Of a stretch of 64,000 nucleotides of DNA, positions 36,985 through 44,990 are shown piece after piece. The position numbers were made by a program, and so were the translations under genes. The DNA is from Mycobacteriaceae bacterium. Its GTDB lineage: Bacteria > Actinomycetota > Actinomycetes > Mycobacteriales > Mycobacteriaceae. The notes under the pieces were generated by a model. It saw only the letters and a list, made by a program, of their open reading frames with translations, had not been told where the DNA came from and made no database searches. The first letter of the stretch is position 1. Each line of letters opens with the position of its first letter. The DNA is taken from NCBI GenBank assembly GCA_019749805.1, contig JAIEPH010000011.1, positions 62,001 to 126,000 on the forward strand. The letters run 5' to 3'.

Positions 36985-38181
36985 TTGAACCGCGCAGTGG
37001 CGCTCCGTATCGCGGCTTGCGGCATTATGGGGCTGGGCGCCGGCTTGTTGATCGCCGCGCTCTTGCTGTCGACCTATACCCTCGGGAAGATCGCGAAGGT
37101 TCCGCTGAACCTGGACGCGACACTGATCAGTGATGGCACCGGCACGGCGTTCGATCCGGCCTCGCTGAGCCGGGAGAAGTTCGTCATCGACCGTGATGTG
37201 CCGCTGGCGCTGCAGGAGCAGGTCTCCGTCGAGGCGCCGTCGAACGCGGACGTGGTGACACTGCAGGTCGGCAGCACGTTGCGCCGCACCGACAAGCAGA
37301 AGGACGAGGGTCTGCTGCTCGCGATGGTCGACACCGTCACGCTCAACCGCGAGACGGCCGAAGCGGTCTCGAGTGAGAGCAATCCCGGCGGTGCCGTCCA
37401 GAAGCCGCGTGCCATCGACGACGACCAGCCGCCGACCAACATCGCGCTGCCGCACGAGGGGTTGACGTACCGGTTCCCGTTCGACACCGAGAAACGGACA
37501 TATTCCGTCTTCGACCCGATCGCACAGAAGCCGTTCGACGCCAACTACGACGGCGAGGAAGACGTCAACGGGCTGACGACCTACCGGTTCAGCCAGAACG
37601 TCGGCTACGACTCGGACGGCAAGCTCGTCGAGCCGATCAAGTACGCGTCACTGCTCGACGACGACGCCGACAGCGAGGTCACCGCCTCCGCCGCGATGTG
37701 GGGTGTCCCCGGCGAACCCGACGAGCGGATCACCATGTCGCGCTATTACGCCGCACAGCGCACGTTCTGGGTGGATCCGGTGTCGGGCACCATCGTCAAG
37801 AAAGAGGACCACGGCTACCACTACTACGCACGTGAGCCGCTCAAGCCTGAGGTGACCTTCGTCGACTTCAAAGTTGCCTACAACGAGGAGACCATAGAGT
37901 CCCAGGTCGCCAGCGCCAGAGACGAGCGGGACCGGGTGGGGCTGTGGGGGCGCATCCTGCCGATTACCTTCATCGCCATCGGCCTGGTGTCACTGGTCGG
38001 CGGTGCGCTGTTGGGATCGTTCAGCCTGCGGGCGGAGTCCGCCCTCATCGATCCCGGACTCGACGAGGCCGATCACAGCTTCTTCGACACGCAGGGGATG
38101 AAGGTGCCGGGCGCCGAGGCCAAGACCGAGAAGCTGCCCGCGCAGAAGCCCACCGATCTGCCGCCGGACAGACCGGTCTGA
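36985..38181 (+). CDS. DUF3068 (PorA-family) membrane protein, Rv0227c-like
   Basis: 398 residues with one N-terminal TM helix (about 10-30), a large extracytoplasmic domain rich in beta structure, and a C-terminal TM helix (about 318-342, ITFIAIGLVSLVGGALLGS) followed by a cytoplasmic tail. Function not established; the domain is called a porin family but the topology is that of an anchored periplasmic protein. The TTG start is set by a perfect AAGGAGG at 6-base spacing. The following gene begins 14 bp after the stop. The cluster with a polytopic protein, a glycosyltransferase and a methyltransferase suggests an envelope glycoconjugate. Confidence 0.87.
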   Translation: MNRAVALRIAACGIMGLGAGLLIAALLLSTYTLGKIAKVPLNLDATLISDGTGTAFDPASLSREKFVIDRDVPLALQEQVSVEAPSNADVVTLQVGSTLRRTDKQKDEGLLLAMVDTVTLNRETAEAVSSESNPGGAVQKPRAIDDDQPPTNIALPHEGLTYRFPFDTEKRTYSVFDPIAQKPFDANYDGEEDVNGLTTYRFSQNVGYDSDGKLVEPIKYASLLDDDADSEVTASAAMWGVPGEPDERITMSRYYAAQRTFWVDPVSGTIVKKEDHGYHYYAREPLKPEVTFVDFKVAYNEETIESQVASARDERDRVGLWGRILPITFIAIGLVSLVGGALLGSFSLRAESALIDPGLDEADHSFFDTQGMKVPGAEAKTEKLPAQKPTDLPPDRPV

Positions 38182-38195
38182 CCGCGCGTTTCACG

Positions 38196-39965
38196 GTGCC
38201 CGCGCGGGTGCGATCGCTGATTGCCCCGGCATATGCGCTGGTGCTGTCCCTGACCGTGAGCGCGCCGCTGTTGGCGCCGGGCTATCTGCTGCTTCGCGAT
38301 GCGGTGTCCACACCGCGCTCGCATCTGTCGGATGCGGCGCTGGGGCTCGCCGAGGCCGCACCTCGCGCGCTGCCGCAGGATTTCGCGGTGGCGCTGGCGT
38401 CGACGGTGGTCGACGGCGGGGTGGTGGTCAAACTGCTGTTGGTTGGCGGTTTGTGGCTTGCCGGCTGGGGAGCGGCGCGGTTGGCGGCTGTGGTCCTGCC
38501 CTCCGCCGGCGGTGCCGGCAATCCAACAGGGGCGGGGATGGCCGGCCAGTGCGTTGCGGCGACGCTGGCGATCTGGAACCCCTACGTCGCCGAACGTCTG
38601 CTGCAGGGGCACTGGAGCCTGATCGTCGGCTATGGCTGCCTGCCGTGGGTGGCCACCGCGATGCTGCGCCTGCGCGTGCCGGAACCAGGTTGGACCGATG
38701 TGGGCGCGCTCGTGTTCTGGATCGCGCTGGCCGGGCTGACGCCGACGGGGCTGATGCTCGCCGCGAGCGTGGCCACGGCGTGTGTGTTTGCGCCGGGAGC
38801 GGGCTGGCCACGGTGGCGGTGCGCTGCGGTCGCGCTCGGCACCGCGTTGATCGCGGCGCTGCCGTGGCTGGCGGCCGCGGTCGTGGCGAGGTCGTTGGCG
38901 CCGTCGCAGGCCGAGGGCGTGGCGGCGTTCGCAGCGCGAGCCGAACCCGGGCTCGGCACGTTCGGGACGCTGGCCAGCCTCGGCGGGATCTGGAACAGCG
39001 AGGCGGTACCGGCTTCGCGCACAACGCTTTTCGCCGTCGTTGCAGCGGTTGTCCTGCTCGGCATCGTGGCGCTGGGGTTGCCCGTGGCGATCCGCACCCG
39101 CACGGCGGTGCCGCTGTTGTGCCTGGCCGGGCTCTCGGTGGTGGTGCCCGCGCTCATGGCGACCGGTCCGGGTTTGGCGGCCGTCGAGGCGACGGTACGA
39201 GCACTGCCCGGACTAGGTGTGCTGCGCGATGCCCAGAAGTGGGTGGCGTTGGCGGTTCCCGGCTACGCGCTCGCGGGTGCCGCCGCGGTCGTCACACTGC
39301 GGCAGGGACTCTGGGGACTTCCGAGAGTTCCGGCCGCGGCGACCGCGGCGATCTGCTGTGCCGCGCTGATCGCGACGCTGCCCGATCTGGCGTGGGGAGT
39401 CGGCGGCAAGGTCGCACCCGTGAGTTACCCCGGGGGGTGGGCGACGGCAGCGGCGATGATCAACGACGACCCGCGGCCGGTTGCCGTCCTGCCGGTCGAC
39501 AGCATGCGGCGCTTCGAGTGGGCGGGCGATGCGCCGGTGCTCGACCCGCTGCCCCGGTGGGTGCGGGCAGACGTATTTTCGACGGGCGACCTGACGATCG
39601 GCGGGCGGACGGTGCCAGGCGAGGGTGAGCGGGCGCGTGGTGTGCAGCAGATGTTGGTGGCCGGTGCCGATCGCGACCAGTTGGCCGACGCCGGCGTCGG
39701 CTGGGTGGTCGTCGAATCCGGTGGCACCTCAGCCACATTGGCGTTGCCGGTCGCCTATCGCGACGCCGATCTCACCGTTTACCGGGTAGGTGGCGACCTT
39801 CCGCGGGCATCGGGGCGTGGTGTGGTGCTGGCCGCGCATCTCGCCTGGCTGGCGTTGCTGCTGGGCGGACTGGTCGCGCTGATCTTTCGCCGAACGTGGG
39901 TTACCCGCACGCCTTTTCGCCCCAAACGTGCATCGAGCCCACACTCGGGCCTCAAGGAGCGCTAG
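38196..39965 (+). CDS. Polytopic membrane protein, Rv0226c-like
   Basis: About 589 residues (M. tuberculosis 576), with a dozen or so hydrophobic segments and an extracytoplasmic C-terminal part before a last TM helix (LAAHLAWLALLLGGLVALIF). The look is that of a GT-C-like transferase, but no catalytic motif can be named. The start is uncertain: GTG 38196 is taken, GTG 38208 is next; neither has a ribosome site and translation may be coupled to the gene before. The last 26 or so residues (from RTWVTRT) are encoded by a palindromic repeat, so this tail is recent and not expected in orthologues. Stop codon shared with the convergent gene in CTAG. Confidence 0.85.
   Translation: MPARVRSLIAPAYALVLSLTVSAPLLAPGYLLLRDAVSTPRSHLSDAALGLAEAAPRALPQDFAVALASTVVDGGVVVKLLLVGGLWLAGWGAARLAAVVLPSAGGAGNPTGAGMAGQCVAATLAIWNPYVAERLLQGHWSLIVGYGCLPWVATAMLRLRVPEPGWTDVGALVFWIALAGLTPTGLMLAASVATACVFAPGAGWPRWRCAAVALGTALIAALPWLAAAVVARSLAPSQAEGVAAFAARAEPGLGTFGTLASLGGIWNSEAVPASRTTLFAVVAAVVLLGIVALGLPVAIRTRTAVPLLCLAGLSVVVPALMATGPGLAAVEATVRALPGLGVLRDAQKWVALAVPGYALAGAAAVVTLRQGLWGLPRVPAAATAAICCAALIATLPDLAWGVGGKVAPVSYPGGWATAAAMINDDPRPVAVLPVDSMRRFEWAGDAPVLDPLPRWVRADVFSTGDLTIGGRTVPGEGERARGVQQMLVAGADRDQLADAGVGWVVVESGGTSATLALPVAYRDADLTVYRVGGDLPRASGRGVVLAAHLAWLALLLGGLVALIFRRTWVTRTPFRPKRASSPHSGLKER
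39891..39947. repeat. 57-bp palindromic repeat, copy 2, inside a coding end
   Basis: The first 22 bases are identical to copy 1 at 21359-21380, and ACGTGC and GCCCACACTCG recur at matching spacing. Here the repeat lies within the 3' end of the Rv0226c-like gene and supplies its C-terminal residues WVTRTPFRPKRASSPHS. Confidence 0.6.
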
Positions 39966-41122
39966 ACGACGCCGCTGACCGGTGTTCCGGCGTTGACAGC
40001 CTCGAGCACGGTGCGCATCGCGCTGGTGCTCTGCTCCCAGGAGAACTCGCCGCTGCGGACCGCCGCCTTGGCGCCGAGCTGGTCGCGCGCCACCGGATCG
40101 GTCAACAGCCGATCGAGTCCGTCGACGAGACCGCCGTGATCGTCGACGAGCAATCCGGTGACCCCGTCGACGATCGAATCGGTCAGCCCGCCCGAGGACC
40201 GGTAGCCGATGGTCGGCACACCGTGCTGGCCGGCCTCGATCACGGCGAGCGCCCAGCCCTCTTTGCGCGATGGCAGGACATGGACCCAACTACGCTGTAG
40301 CACATCGTGTTTGGTGTGCTCATCGACGTGTCCGTGGAACGTCACCGCTTCTGAGATGCCGAGCAGTTCGGCGTGCTCGACCAGACGCCGCTCCCACCAG
40401 CCGCCGCCGAGGACGTCCAGATGAACGTCCGGAATGCGCGGGCGCAGTTCGGCGATCGCCTCGAGCGCGTCCTCGATCTGCTTGTGCGGCACCAGACGGG
40501 ACAGCACCACCACCCTCGGCGTCGCCGACCGCGGCGCGGCCAGGGTGGCCGCGGGGGCCTCATCGAGACCGTTGCGCACAACCGCGATCCGGTCGGGCTG
40601 CACACCGAGCGCGGCCAGATCCCGCGCCGACGGCAGTGACACCGTGACGTACTGATTGCGACGGTGTAGCCACGGCGACAGCTTCGACTCCACGAACCAG
40701 CCGAAGCGTCCCATCATCGGTCCGGCGACGGGCCACTGCTCACGGTGGCAGTGGTGGACGAGCACGGCGACGCGTCGGCCGTAGGCGAGGCGGGCCAGGA
40801 ACGGAATCCCGTTCTGCGAGTCGATCACCACATCTGGGCTGACCTTGCGCAGCGGACCCAGCCCGACGCGGGCGAACACCATCGACAGCCCCGCCCAGAT
40901 GTAGATGGAGTAGGAGCCACCGCCGCGGCTCACCCGCACTCCGTCGACGATCTCGCGCCGCGCCGAACCCGGATAACGCGCGGTCCGCAGGGTCACGTCG
41001 ACGCCTGATGCGGCCAACTGGGCCCCGATGCGCTGTAGATACGTCTCGCTGCCGCCGCCCTGCGGGTGCCCGGTATCGCGCCAGCACAACAGCAGCACGG
41101 AGCGAACACCTCGGTCAGACAT
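39962..41122 (-). CDS. Glycosyltransferase family 4, Rv0225-like
   Basis: 386 residues. GT-B fold enzyme with the N-terminal glycine-rich loop (HPQGGGSETYLQRI) and the C-terminal nucleotide-sugar motif with the two Glu residues (RKEGWALAVIEAGQHGVPTIG). Transfers a sugar from a nucleotide sugar to an unidentified envelope acceptor on the cytoplasmic face. ATG 41122 is chosen over GTG 41131 because a -10 box TAGGGT ends 7 bases before it, implying a leaderless mRNA. Its stop shares CTAG with the convergent gene. Divergent from the methyltransferase through a symmetric promoter. Confidence 0.88.
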   Translation of the reverse strand: MSDRGVRSVLLLCWRDTGHPQGGGSETYLQRIGAQLAASGVDVTLRTARYPGSARREIVDGVRVSRGGGSYSIYIWAGLSMVFARVGLGPLRKVSPDVVIDSQNGIPFLARLAYGRRVAVLVHHCHREQWPVAGPMMGRFGWFVESKLSPWLHRRNQYVTVSLPSARDLAALGVQPDRIAVVRNGLDEAPAATLAAPRSATPRVVVLSRLVPHKQIEDALEAIAELRPRIPDVHLDVLGGGWWERRLVEHAELLGISEAVTFHGHVDEHTKHDVLQRSWVHVLPSRKEGWALAVIEAGQHGVPTIGYRSSGGLTDSIVDGVTGLLVDDHGGLVDGLDRLLTDPVARDQLGAKAAVRSGEFSWEQSTSAMRTVLEAVNAGTPVSGVV

Positions 41123-41127
41123 CCCGT

Positions 41128-41152
41128 CCACCCTAGACGCTGGCTAGGGTGG
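41128..41152. promoter_or_regulatory. Symmetric bidirectional promoter
   Basis: A perfect 9-bp inverted repeat CCACCCTAG / CTAGGGTGG (41128-41136 and 41144-41152) with a 7-bp centre. Each arm is a TAGGGT -10 box read outward, and each lies exactly 7 bases from an ATG (41122 minus, 41158 plus). Both mRNAs would be leaderless. Confidence 0.65.
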
Positions 41153-41157
41153 CCTGG

Positions 41158-41958
41158 ATGGCCGTCACCGACCTTCTCGCCCGCCGGGCGACGCTGAAGC
41201 GGTCGGTGCGGCTACTGCGGGAGTTCCGCTTCGAGCAGTCCGATCCGGCCCGCTTTTACGGTGCGCTCGCCGAGGACACCGCGGCGCTGGTCGGTGACCT
41301 GTGGCGGGCCGAGCATGGGCTCGCGCCGACCGGACAGATTCTGCTCGACGTCGGCGGCGGACCGGGCTACTTCGCGACGGCGTTCGCTCGCGAGGGTTTC
41401 ACCTATATCGGCGTCGAACCCGACCCCGCTGAAATCCATGCCATGAACCGAGGATCCGTCGCCAACGACGGCACCGCCTATGTGCGGGCGTCGGGCATCG
41501 CGTTGCCGTTCGCCGACGACAGCGTCGACGTCTGCCTGTCGTCCAACGTGGCAGAGCACGTTGCCGAGCCGTGGCGGTTGGGCAACGAGATGCTGCGCGT
41601 CACGAAGCCCGGCGGACTGGTGGTGCTGTCGTACACCGTGTGGTTGGGCCCGTTCGGCGGACACGAGACCGGGTTGTGGCACTACCTCGGCGGAGAGCGC
41701 GCCGCCAGGCGTTACACCAGAAAGCACGGGCATCCCGCGAAGAACAACTACGGCTCGTCACTGTTTGCGGTCTCGGCCGCCGACGGACTGCAATGGGCGA
41801 ACGCCACCGGCGCCCTTCTCACCGCATTCCCCCGCTACCACCCGCGATGGGCGTGGTGGATGGTGCGGGTTCCAGGCCTGCGGGAGTTCCTGGTGAGCAA
41901 TGTGGTGCTTGTCCTGAAGCCGCCGATTGCAACAGGTTCTACTTTCGGAGGTTCGTAG
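41158..41958 (+). CDS. Class I SAM-dependent methyltransferase, Rv0224c-like
   Basis: 266 residues (M. tuberculosis 254). Motif I LLDVGGGPGYF, a Methyltransf_11-type core, and the acidic segment PFADDSVDVCLSSNVAEHV. Substrate unknown; with the divergent glycosyltransferase and the membrane proteins it may modify an envelope glycolipid. The start ATG 41158 fits the leaderless promoter; GTG 41149 is in frame but would lie inside the -10 box. The C terminus is hydrophobic (LREFLVSNVVLVLKP), suggesting membrane association. Confidence 0.86.
   Translation: MAVTDLLARRATLKRSVRLLREFRFEQSDPARFYGALAEDTAALVGDLWRAEHGLAPTGQILLDVGGGPGYFATAFAREGFTYIGVEPDPAEIHAMNRGSVANDGTAYVRASGIALPFADDSVDVCLSSNVAEHVAEPWRLGNEMLRVTKPGGLVVLSYTVWLGPFGGHETGLWHYLGGERAARRYTRKHGHPAKNNYGSSLFAVSAADGLQWANATGALLTAFPRYHPRWAWWMVRVPGLREFLVSNVVLVLKPPIATGSTFGGS
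41928..41941. promoter_or_regulatory. KstR operator upstream of the aldehyde dehydrogenase
   Basis: TGCAACAGGTTCTA fits the full KstR consensus TNNAACNNGTTNNA. It lies over the -35 zone of the predicted aldehyde dehydrogenase promoter (-10 TAATGT 41960-41965; start 41973). Its orthologue Rv0223c belongs to the reported KstR (cholesterol) regulon. Repression by KstR is inferred. Confidence 0.75.
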
Positions 41959-41972
41959 GTAATGTGACGGTC

Positions 41973-43475
41973 ATGACACAGACCGTCGCTGACAAGACAC
42001 CCGCCGGCGCGCCGGCGTATCGGACAGAGTGGGACAAGCTCTTCATCGGCGGCAAGTGGGTCGAGCCGGCCTCCTCGGACGTCATCGAGGTGCGCTCGCC
42101 CGCCACCGGCGAGGTGGTGGGCAAGGTGCCGCTGGCCACCGAAGCCGACGTCAACGCCGCATGTGCGGCCGCGCGCAAGGCCTTCGACGACGGCCCGTGG
42201 CCGCACATGAAGCCGCAGGAGCGCGCCGCGATCCTCGCCGCCGCCATCAAGGGCATGGAAGAGCGCGCCGACGAGCTCAAGTATCTGCTCGCCGCCGAGA
42301 CGGGTCAGCCTCAGACGATCGTCGACATGATGCAGTACGGGGCCGCCATGTCGGCGTTCCAGTACTACGCGGGCGCAGCCGACAAGTTCCCCTGGCGCGA
42401 CATCCGCGACGGCGTCTACGGACAGACGCTTGTCGTGCGCGAACCCATCGGTGTCGTCGGCGCCGTCACCGCATGGAACGTTCCATTCTTCCTCGCGGCC
42501 AACAAGCTCGGCCCGGCCTTCCTCGCCGGCTGCACCGTCGTGCTCAAGCCCGCCGCGGAGACGCCCCTTTCGGTGTTCGCGATGGCCGAGATCTTCGCCG
42601 AGGCGGGCCTTCCCGAGGGTGTGCTGTCGATCGTGCCCGGCGGCCCCGATACCGGGCGCGCGCTGACGTCCAACCCCGAGCTGGACAAGTTCACGTTCAC
42701 CGGCAGCTCCGCCGTCGGCAAGGAGATCGCCAAGATCGCCGCCGAGAAGCTCAAGCCGTGCACTCTGGAGCTCGGCGGCAAGTCGGCGGCCATCATCCTC
42801 GAGGACGCCGACCTGGACGCCACGCTTCCGATGCTCGGGTTCTCCGGTGTGATGAACAGCGGACAGGCGTGTGTCGCGCAGACCCGTATCCTCGCGCCGC
42901 GGTCGCGGTATGACGAGGTCGTGGAGAAGATCGCGAACTTCATCTCCGCGATGCCGGTCGGACTGCCCGACGATCCGAACGCCGCGATCGGCCCGCTGAT
43001 CTCCGAAAAGCAGCGTGAGCGCGTCGAGGGCTACATCAAGAAGGGCGTCGAAGAGGGTGCGCGCATCGTCACCGGAGGTGGCCGCCCCGAGGGCCTGGAC
43101 AGCGGCTGGTTCGTCCAGCCGACGGTGTTCGCCGATGTCGACAACTCGATGACGATCGCGCAGGAGGAGATCTTCGGACCCGTGCTGGCGGTGATCCCCT
43201 ACGACACCGAAGAGGACGCCATCCGCATTGCCAACGATTCGGTGTACGGCCTTGCGGGCAGCGTGTGGACGACCGACAACAAGAAGGCGATCGAGATCGC
43301 GAAGAAGATCCGCACCGGCACCTACGCGGTCAACATGTACGCGTTCGATCCCTGCGCTCCCTTCGGCGGCTACAAGAACTCCGGTGTCGGCCGCGAAAAC
43401 GGACCCGAAGGTATCGAGGCCTACGTCGAACCCAAGAGCGTGCTCCTGCCGTTCGGCTACACCCCCGAGGACTGA
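41973..43475 (+). CDS. NAD(P)-dependent aldehyde dehydrogenase, Rv0223c-like
   Basis: 500-residue ALDH. Visible: WNVPFFLAANK Asn region, cofactor loop FTGSSAVGKEI, catalytic Glu in LELGGKSA, nucleophile Cys in GQACVAQTR, and EEIFGPVLAVIPY. Oxidises an aldehyde to the acid; the KstR operator suggests a role in sterol or other lipid catabolism. ATG 41973 is preferred because TAATGT (41960-41965) ends 7 bases upstream, giving a leaderless mRNA. GTG 41964 lies within that box. It lies 14 bp after the methyltransferase but probably has its own promoter. Confidence 0.93.
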   Translation: MTQTVADKTPAGAPAYRTEWDKLFIGGKWVEPASSDVIEVRSPATGEVVGKVPLATEADVNAACAAARKAFDDGPWPHMKPQERAAILAAAIKGMEERADELKYLLAAETGQPQTIVDMMQYGAAMSAFQYYAGAADKFPWRDIRDGVYGQTLVVREPIGVVGAVTAWNVPFFLAANKLGPAFLAGCTVVLKPAAETPLSVFAMAEIFAEAGLPEGVLSIVPGGPDTGRALTSNPELDKFTFTGSSAVGKEIAKIAAEKLKPCTLELGGKSAAIILEDADLDATLPMLGFSGVMNSGQACVAQTRILAPRSRYDEVVEKIANFISAMPVGLPDDPNAAIGPLISEKQRERVEGYIKKGVEEGARIVTGGGRPEGLDSGWFVQPTVFADVDNSMTIAQEEIFGPVLAVIPYDTEEDAIRIANDSVYGLAGSVWTTDNKKAIEIAKKIRTGTYAVNMYAFDPCAPFGGYKNSGVGRENGPEGIEAYVEPKSVLLPFGYTPED

Positions 43476-43674
43476 GCGACGACCCGCTCACTGCGTAATT
43501 ATGCTGTAGACCATAGTCGCCGACATCGTCGTCTTATCGGCTCGGACTCCGCCGGCCAGGCCATATACGAGTTCACCTGCTGTTTACCGACGATCGGGCT
43601 GTGACACGGAATACAATCCTCGCGTTCGTGTGTTCTCTCTTTTATGATGCTTGTCATAGGCAGGGAGGCACGCC
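43476..43674. promoter_or_regulatory. Intergenic region with operator-like dyad before the small ORF and tetR
   Basis: 199 bp. TATGATGCTTGTCATA (43643-43658, arms TATGA/TCATA) contains a TANNNT -10 box (TATGAT 43643-43648), so a bound repressor would cover the promoter. GGGAGG (43663-43668) serves the small ORF that follows. The rest shows nothing recognisable. Confidence 0.45.
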
Positions 43675-43809
43675 ATGTGGGTCGTTGAGATCAACGTCGC
43701 CGGCCGTCGATTCGTCCACGAAGTGCACGCCCGACGACCGTTCGTCCGCTTGAGCTCTCGCAAGCCCGACTGGCGCCAGTCGCAGCTTCCGCAGACCAGC
43801 GCCGCATGA
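43675..43809 (+). CDS. Small leader ORF, 44 residues, unknown function
   Basis: ATG 43675 with an excellent GGGAGG site 6 bases upstream and an open frame of 44 codons to TGA 43807-43809. The product MWVVEINVAGRRFVHEVHAR... is basic, without a TM helix or known motif. It lies between a likely promoter/operator and a tetR gene (ATG 31 bp after its stop) that lacks a good ribosome site of its own. It is either a real small protein or a leader peptide that couples translation into tetR. Not recognised from any family. Confidence 0.5.
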   Translation: MWVVEINVAGRRFVHEVHARRPFVRLSSRKPDWRQSQLPQTSAA

Positions 43810-43840
43810 GCCTTCTCGGAGGTCTGTTCTGTCTCCCAGC

Positions 43841-44467
43841 ATGACCAAGCCCGCGACCAAACGCGGATCCACGCGCACCGCCATGTTGGTCAGTGCCGCC
43901 GAGGTGTTGCGGGAGCGCGGCGCCGCAGGCGTCACGATCGACGAGGTGCTGGCCCGCAGTGGCGCACCCCGCGGGTCGGTGTATCACCACTTCCCCGACG
44001 GCCGAAATCAGATTCTCGCCGAGGCGCTGCAATACGCCGGTGAAGCCATCACCGAGGTCATCGATGAAGCCGCCGCCAACGGCGGCATGTTCCTGGTCAG
44101 AAAATTCGTCGTGTTCTGGGAGGAACTGCTCGTCGAGAGCAATTTCACCGCGGGCTGTCCGGTGGTCGCCGCCGCGATCGGCTCGTCCGACGAACAGCCA
44201 CAGCTCACCACGGTCGCGGGCCGCATCTTCAGCCACTGGCGCGACGCACTCACCCGCGCCTTCATGTCCGACGGCTTCGCCGAACCCGACGCCGCCTCCT
44301 TGGCGATCACCTGCATCGCATCGCTGGAGGGAGGTGTCGTGCTGTGCCGGTCGACGCGCAGTGTCGACCCGCTGAAAGACGTCGCCTCCCAGCTCGAGTT
44401 CCTGATCAAATCAAGGGAATTCGTGCAGCGCTACGGGTTGCCCTCCAGTCCCGCCGCCAAGGACTAA
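43841..44467 (+). CDS. TetR-family transcriptional regulator (LmrA/YxaF-like)
   Basis: 208 residues. N-terminal TetR HTH (TRTAMLVSAAEVLRERGAAG then VLARSGAPRGSVYHHFPDG), C-terminal domain of the YxaF/LmrA type with the GCPVVAA segment and Cys residues at about 107 and 148. Ligand unknown. Probably autoregulated through the dyad at 43643-43658. Convergent and overlapping by 4 bp with the RibD-like gene, so the targets are not obvious from context. Confidence 0.87.
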   Translation: MTKPATKRGSTRTAMLVSAAEVLRERGAAGVTIDEVLARSGAPRGSVYHHFPDGRNQILAEALQYAGEAITEVIDEAAANGGMFLVRKFVVFWEELLVESNFTAGCPVVAAAIGSSDEQPQLTTVAGRIFSHWRDALTRAFMSDGFAEPDAASLAITCIASLEGGVVLCRSTRSVDPLKDVASQLEFLIKSREFVQRYGLPSSPAAKD

Positions 44468-44985
44468 GCCTTACGCCAACGCGCGCACACGAATTCGCCG
44501 TTGACCCCAGCCTCCACCAACACCCATTCCGAGCGGATGGGCAACACCGGAGATCCGCCACCCAGCGAGCACGGGGTATAGCTCACGATCATCTCGTCGA
44601 TGAGGCCGGCGGCCGCGAACTGCCCGGCCACGTCTCCGCCGCCCATCACCCACACATCCTTGCCCGCGGCGTCGGCGACCAGCATCGAATGCAACTGGCG
44701 CACGTCACCGGCGAACGTCTGCACCGGGTGTCCCTCGACGATGATGTGGGGACGCTGGGTCAGCACCCACGACGGCTGATCGTAGGGCCACGCGCCGGGC
44801 TGATTGCGCAACAGCCACTCGTACGTCGCCGATCCCATCACCAGTGCCCCAATGGATTTGATGAAATCGTCGTACCCGAACGGGCCGTCGGGATCGATCT
44901 CGCGTGACGTCAGCCAGTCGAGGCTGCCCGACTCGTCCACGATGTAGCCGTCCAGGCTGGACGCGGTGTAGTAGATGGTTGCCAT
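44464..44985 (-). CDS. Dihydrofolate reductase-like (RibD C-terminal) protein
   Basis: 173 residues from ATG 44985 (MATIYYTASSLDGYI), the conserved N terminus of the YwjB/YyaP-like RibD_C group, with WVMGGGDVAGQF as the NADPH-binding glycine motif. Probably an NADPH-dependent reductase of unknown substrate; not the housekeeping DHFR. The ribosome site AAAGGTGA overlaps the stop of the upstream AraC/DinB gene, 5 bp away, so the pair forms an operon. Confidence 0.85.
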   Translation of the reverse strand: MATIYYTASSLDGYIVDESGSLDWLTSREIDPDGPFGYDDFIKSIGALVMGSATYEWLLRNQPGAWPYDQPSWVLTQRPHIIVEGHPVQTFAGDVRQLHSMLVADAAGKDVWVMGGGDVAGQFAAAGLIDEMIVSYTPCSLGGGSPVLPIRSEWVLVEAGVNGEFVCARWRKA

Positions 44986-44990
44986 GTTCG

